Assembly (NCBI GenBank): GCA_003526435.1
Contig: DPWF01000110.1
Coordinates: 1 to 8,849, forward strand
Source of the DNA: Chitinophagaceae bacterium
GTDB taxonomy: Bacteria; Bacteroidota; Bacteroidia; Chitinophagales; Chitinophagaceae
Direction: 5' to 3'
DNA: 8,849 bases
Shown here: piece by piece, positions 6,525 to 8,849 of the stretch
Position numbering within the stretch: the first letter of the stretch is position 1
Layout of the letters: each line of letters begins with the position of its first letter
Notes under the pieces: generated by a model
What the model saw: only the letters and a program-made list of their open reading frames with translations
The model's database searches: none
What the model was told of the DNA's origin: nothing
Translations under genes and position numbers: made by a program

Positions 6525-6953
6525 CTATTGCTGACGCAATGGCTTTCCTACTTCAATGCTGCAATCATGACCAGGCTGACCATGTGGCGGATTTAATCTT
6601 ACACCAGCTCCATTTGCCGGAGCCTGTTGCATAACAGGTGCATTTGTTTGTGGTGTTTGTATCTGAACCGGAGCTGGGCCACCTGCATTTGCCGGCGAAT
6701 TTAATGGAGCCCCTACAGCTATATCGCAACGATGCCCCGGCAAGCCATGTGCCGGATTCAATGCAACTGCAGCTTGTTGTGGTTGCATGGTAGATACCTT
6801 ATTCGTATCGGTAGCTGTTGGCGCAGCCGTTGCTACCGGCTGCAATGCTGGTGCAGGTTGATTGAGTTGTACATTACCCTCTCCTTCACTACTATTACAG
6901 GCCATTAACACGGTAAACAGGCTTATTCCAACCAGATTTTTTATTTGCTTCAT
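6525..6953 (-). CDS. Small lipoprotein with two His/Cys 20-residue repeats
   Basis: This 142-residue protein is of unknown function. A lipoprotein signal peptide ends in the lipobox LMAC (Cys19). The mature part is mostly Ala/Pro/Gln/Thr-rich and probably unstructured. Two conserved repeats stand out: LNPAHGLPGHRCDIAVGAPL (65-84) and LNPPHGQPGHDCSIEVGKPL (120-139), identical at 14 of 20 positions and 55 residues apart. Each keeps one Cys and two His (H69, H74, C76; H124, H129, C131), an arrangement that could bind a metal or join copies by a disulfide. I recall similar NPxHGxPGHxC motifs in other Bacteroidota hypothetical proteins but know no described function. It starts 23 bp after the dipeptidase stop on the same strand and may share its transcript. 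Coding is supported by the lipobox and the in-frame repeat. Confidence 0.8.
   Translation of the reverse strand: MKQIKNLVGISLFTVLMACNSSEGEGNVQLNQPAPALQPVATAAPTATDTNKVSTMQPQQAAVALNPAHGLPGHRCDIAVGAPLNSPANAGGPAPVQIQTPQTNAPVMQQAPANGAGVRLNPPHGQPGHDCSIEVGKPLRQQ
6537..6596 (-). repeat. Second NPxHGxPGHxC protein repeat
   Basis: This encodes residues 120-139 of the lipoprotein, with H124, H129 and C131. It lies only three residues from the C-terminus, so the protein ends with the repeat. Confidence 0.7.
6702..6761 (-). repeat. First NPxHGxPGHxC protein repeat
   Basis: This encodes residues 65-84 of the lipoprotein, with H69, H74 and C76. A Pro/Ala/Gln/Asn-rich linker of 35 residues separates it from the second copy. 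Confidence 0.7.
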
Positions 6954-6976
6954 ATTTTAAATATACGATTGTCTGT

Positions 6977-8155
6977 TCATTTTGAACTATTTGCCCGAAA
7001 CACCCGGAGGAAATTGTTACCGAGTATTTTTCCTATATCTTTTTTTGAATACCCTTTTTCATACAGCGCTTTTGTAATCAGTGGAAAGCCTGTAACATCA
7101 TCTAATTGCTGTGGCGCCGAACTGATACCATCAAAATCGGAACCCAGCCCTACATGATCAACACCTACCAGTTTAACAATATAATCGAGATGATCGAGTA
7201 AGAGCGTGAGCGGCGGACGCAATGATTTTACTTCTTCCGGGTATTTTGCAAACAGGTATTCTTCGGTAAAATGAGGCTCCGGATTAATGGCTTTCAAAGA
7301 ATCTCTCTCCTGTTTGTGTGCCAGTAAGAAAGCGGTATTTCTTTTGCTGAATGTACTGTCTAAAAAACCAGAGAAAAAATTCAGGTGAATCACTCCTCCG
7401 TTTTTTGCGATGGCTTTTATCTGGTCATCTTTCAGGTTCCTGAATACAGGACATAACTGGTGTACACAACTGTGAGAAGTAATAACAGGTTTGCTGGTTA
7501 TATTGATGGCATCCCAGAATGTTTGTTCCCCAACATGAGAGAGATCAACGATCATTCCCAGTTCATTCATCCGTTTAACAATCTGCGCTCCAAAAGCAGT
7601 TAACCCTTTTTTGCCATTCGGAACCGCATTCCTGGTTTCATCCTGTGCAGAACTTGCCCAACTGGTTGAGTTGTTCCAGGTAAGTGTCATATAACGTACC
7701 CCTCTTTCAAATAACCGATCAAGATATGATAGACTGTCCTCTATCATATGACCTCCTTCCACTCCCATCATCACAGCCAGTTTCTTTTGTCGTACCGCTT
7801 TTTTCAGATCTGCTACTGTTTTGGTAATCATCATGGCAGATGGGTTACGGTTAGTCCAGGCATAAAGAGAATCAATCTGTCTGTTGGCCCTCGCAAAGCC
7901 TTTACCTGCTTCGAAAGTTCCATCACTCCAGATGGAGAATACCTGCACATCAACACCTCCTTCTTTCATTCTTTTCAAATCGGAATGAGTAATACCTTTC
8001 AGGTGCTGATCGAAAGAAACATTCTTTTCAATTGACTGATTGGGGAAATCATTATGTGTATCTACAACAACAGCCCGCTGATGCAGTTTTTTATACGATT
8101 GCGCAGATAATACAGCAGGCAATAAAAAAATAAATAACAACCGTAGCTTATACAT
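6977..8155 (-). CDS. Exported membrane dipeptidase, peptidase family M19
   Basis: This 392-residue zinc dipeptidase is of the renal dipeptidase type. Such enzymes cleave dipeptides, often with a D-residue at the C-terminal side. A signal peptide covers about 1-18 (MYKLRLLFIFLLPAVLSA|Q), so it acts in the periplasm or beyond. The predicted zinc ligands are all present: H34 and D36 in VDTHND, E133 in GVEGGH, H207 in DLSHV and H228 in SHS. R239 (VFRN) and D340 in GLGSDFDG match conserved active-site residues of the family. The length and motif order are normal. The D-aminoacylase gene lies upstream on the same strand, 113 bp away with a dyad repeat in between. The small lipoprotein follows by 23 bp. 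No clear promoter box is visible between the repeat and the ATG, which fits co-transcription with the deacylase. Function is sure at family level; the substrate is not known. Confidence 0.94.
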   Translation of the reverse strand: MYKLRLLFIFLLPAVLSAQSYKKLHQRAVVVDTHNDFPNQSIEKNVSFDQHLKGITHSDLKRMKEGGVDVQVFSIWSDGTFEAGKGFARANRQIDSLYAWTNRNPSAMMITKTVADLKKAVRQKKLAVMMGVEGGHMIEDSLSYLDRLFERGVRYMTLTWNNSTSWASSAQDETRNAVPNGKKGLTAFGAQIVKRMNELGMIVDLSHVGEQTFWDAINITSKPVITSHSCVHQLCPVFRNLKDDQIKAIAKNGGVIHLNFFSGFLDSTFSKRNTAFLLAHKQERDSLKAINPEPHFTEEYLFAKYPEEVKSLRPPLTLLLDHLDYIVKLVGVDHVGLGSDFDGISSAPQQLDDVTGFPLITKALYEKGYSKKDIGKILGNNFLRVFRANSSK

Positions 8156-8169
8156 AATGAATTTTTAAT

Positions 8170-8266
8170 ACAACCCTCTGCGTAAACGCCCCGTTCTCTT
8201 TTCTCTGCGGTGAATTGTTGCGAATGTTCACCGCAGAGAAAAGAGAACACAGAGTTTACACAGGGT
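8170..8266. repeat. Dispersed inverted-repeat element, copy 2
   Basis: A perfect 20-bp inverted repeat lies at 8193-8212 (GTTCTCTTTTCTCTGCGGTG) and 8229-8248, around a 16-nt loop. The outer arms (8174-8192 and 8249-8265) continue the pairing with a 2-nt bulge and some mismatches, giving a stem of nearly 40 bp. It matches copy 1 at 818-922. It starts 3 bp after the deacylase stop and ends 15 bp before the dipeptidase start codon, so nearly the whole gap is this element. In a joint transcript it would form a very stable intercistronic hairpin that could affect 3'-end stability or partial termination. No T-run follows it. Confidence 0.8.
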
Positions 8267-8268
8267 AT

Positions 8269-8849
8269 TTATTTTTTCCTGATACTTATTCCTGCTCTTA
8301 CACCCGTATGTACTCCTTCATTCACTGTTAGTTCTCCATTCACCAACACATACTTAAAACCGGTTGAATACTGGTGTGGTTTTTCAAAAGTGGAAAGATC
8401 TTTTACTTCCTGTTCATTAAACACAACAATATCTGCTGCATAACCTTCTACCAATAATCCTCTTCCTTCCAGTTTAAATTTGGATGCGGGTAAAGATGTC
8501 ATTCTCCTGATCGCTTCTTCCAATGATATTACTTTTTCTTCACGCACATATTTCGACAATACCCTTGCATTCGTTCCATAACCCCGTGGATGCGGATTGC
8601 CTTGTTTGAAAATACGGATGCTGGCATCAGAAGCAAACATATTGAAGGGGTATTGCATAATGCGCACCAGGTCTTTCTCGTCCATGCTAAAATAGACCAT
8701 TTGGGTGCGGTTGGTGGCCGCTACCATATCCAGGATGGTTTCGACCTCGTCGCTGGCTTTGGCTTTCCGGCCTTTCAGCATATTGATCTGGCTAATGGTT
8801 TTGCCGTTGTAGGTAGTATCCGGCGCGTAGCGGGCTACGAGGGCGTAAT
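8269..8849 (-). CDS. N-acyl-D-amino-acid deacylase (D-aminoacylase), C-terminal part
   Basis: The visible 192 residues are the C-terminal part of an amidohydrolase-superfamily D-aminoacylase, which removes the acyl group from N-acyl-D-amino acids. The frame is open to the window edge (YALVARYAPDTTYNGKT...), so the ATG at 8781 is internal. From the first visible residue, MDEKDLVRIM lies near 74-83 and is followed by ASDAS (about 91-95), whose Asp fits the conserved metal-site Asp of the fold. HPRGYGT (about 104-110) and YVREEKVISLEEAIRRMTSLP (about 118-138) are hallmarks of the family. GLLVEGYAADIVVFN (about 149-163) leads into the closing beta-sandwich. Full-length members have about 480-560 residues. 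A signal peptide cannot be judged because the N-terminus is missing. The M19 dipeptidase lies downstream on the same strand, a pairing that suggests catabolism of peptides with D-residues. Confidence 0.9.
   Translation of the reverse strand, partial: YALVARYAPDTTYNGKTISQINMLKGRKAKASDEVETILDMVAATNRTQMVYFSMDEKDLVRIMQYPFNMFASDASIRIFKQGNPHPRGYGTNARVLSKYVREEKVISLEEAIRRMTSLPASKFKLEGRGLLVEGYAADIVVFNEQEVKDLSTFEKPHQYSTGFKYVLVNGELTVNEGVHTGVRAGISIRKK

Noticed and set aside
6973..6987. GTTCATTTTGAAC-type small palindrome at the end of the dipeptidase gene
   Set aside because: A 5-bp stem with a 3-nt loop and no T-run is too weak to call a terminator, and it overlaps coding sequence.
8779..8781. ATG at 8781 as the start of a short 170-residue protein
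   Set aside because: The frame continues without a stop to the window edge and the D-aminoacylase family needs several hundred more residues upstream.

Overview
The window looks like chromosomal DNA of a Bacteroidota bacterium, most likely from the Chitinophagaceae or a nearby family. The evidence is moderate to low GC, signal peptides that end in A|Q, starts without Shine-Dalgarno sequences, TAnnTTTG-type -7 promoter boxes, and typical gene families (DUF2490, SIMPL, O/P-type porin, M19 dipeptidase, DUF1801). This is recognition by eye; no database search was made. No tRNA, rRNA, CRISPR array, transposase or phage gene is visible.

Layout. Bases 1-792 (+) are the 3' part of a 2-oxoacid dehydrogenase E1 beta region, which runs in from outside the window. 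It converges on a DUF2490 outer-membrane protein (939-1661, -), and a long inverted-repeat element lies between them. Next come a membrane-anchored SIMPL protein (1933-2691, -) and, divergently, an exported beta-lactamase-fold serine hydrolase (2974-4509, +). An outer-membrane porin of the phosphate-selective O/P family follows (4712-5932, +) and ends in a strong hairpin terminator. A small DUF1801 protein (6104-6520, +) has its own promoter, overlaid by a perfect inverted repeat. It converges, with only 4 bp between the stop codons, on a minus-strand series. In transcription order that series is an N-acyl-D-amino-acid deacylase (8269-8849, cut by the window edge), an exported M19 dipeptidase (6977-8155) and a small lipoprotein with two His/Cys repeats (6525-6953). 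A second copy of the inverted-repeat element lies between the deacylase and the dipeptidase.

How the parts may work together. The deacylase and dipeptidase fit a shared job in taking apart peptides or N-acyl amino acids that contain D-residues. The lipoprotein may be co-transcribed with them (23 bp gap), but its role is unknown. The remaining genes look like independent units.

The most interesting signal is non-coding. Five 11-bp direct repeats (TTAYYAAATNN-like) run from 4631 to 4685, directly into a TAATTTTG promoter box for the porin. Both the period and the TTAnCA-like half-site resemble the PhoP/PhoB class of phosphate-starvation operators, and the gene downstream belongs to a family named for phosphate uptake. 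Other points of interest are the paired His/Cys repeat protein, the two-copy dispersed dyad element, and the inverted repeat over the DUF1801 promoter.
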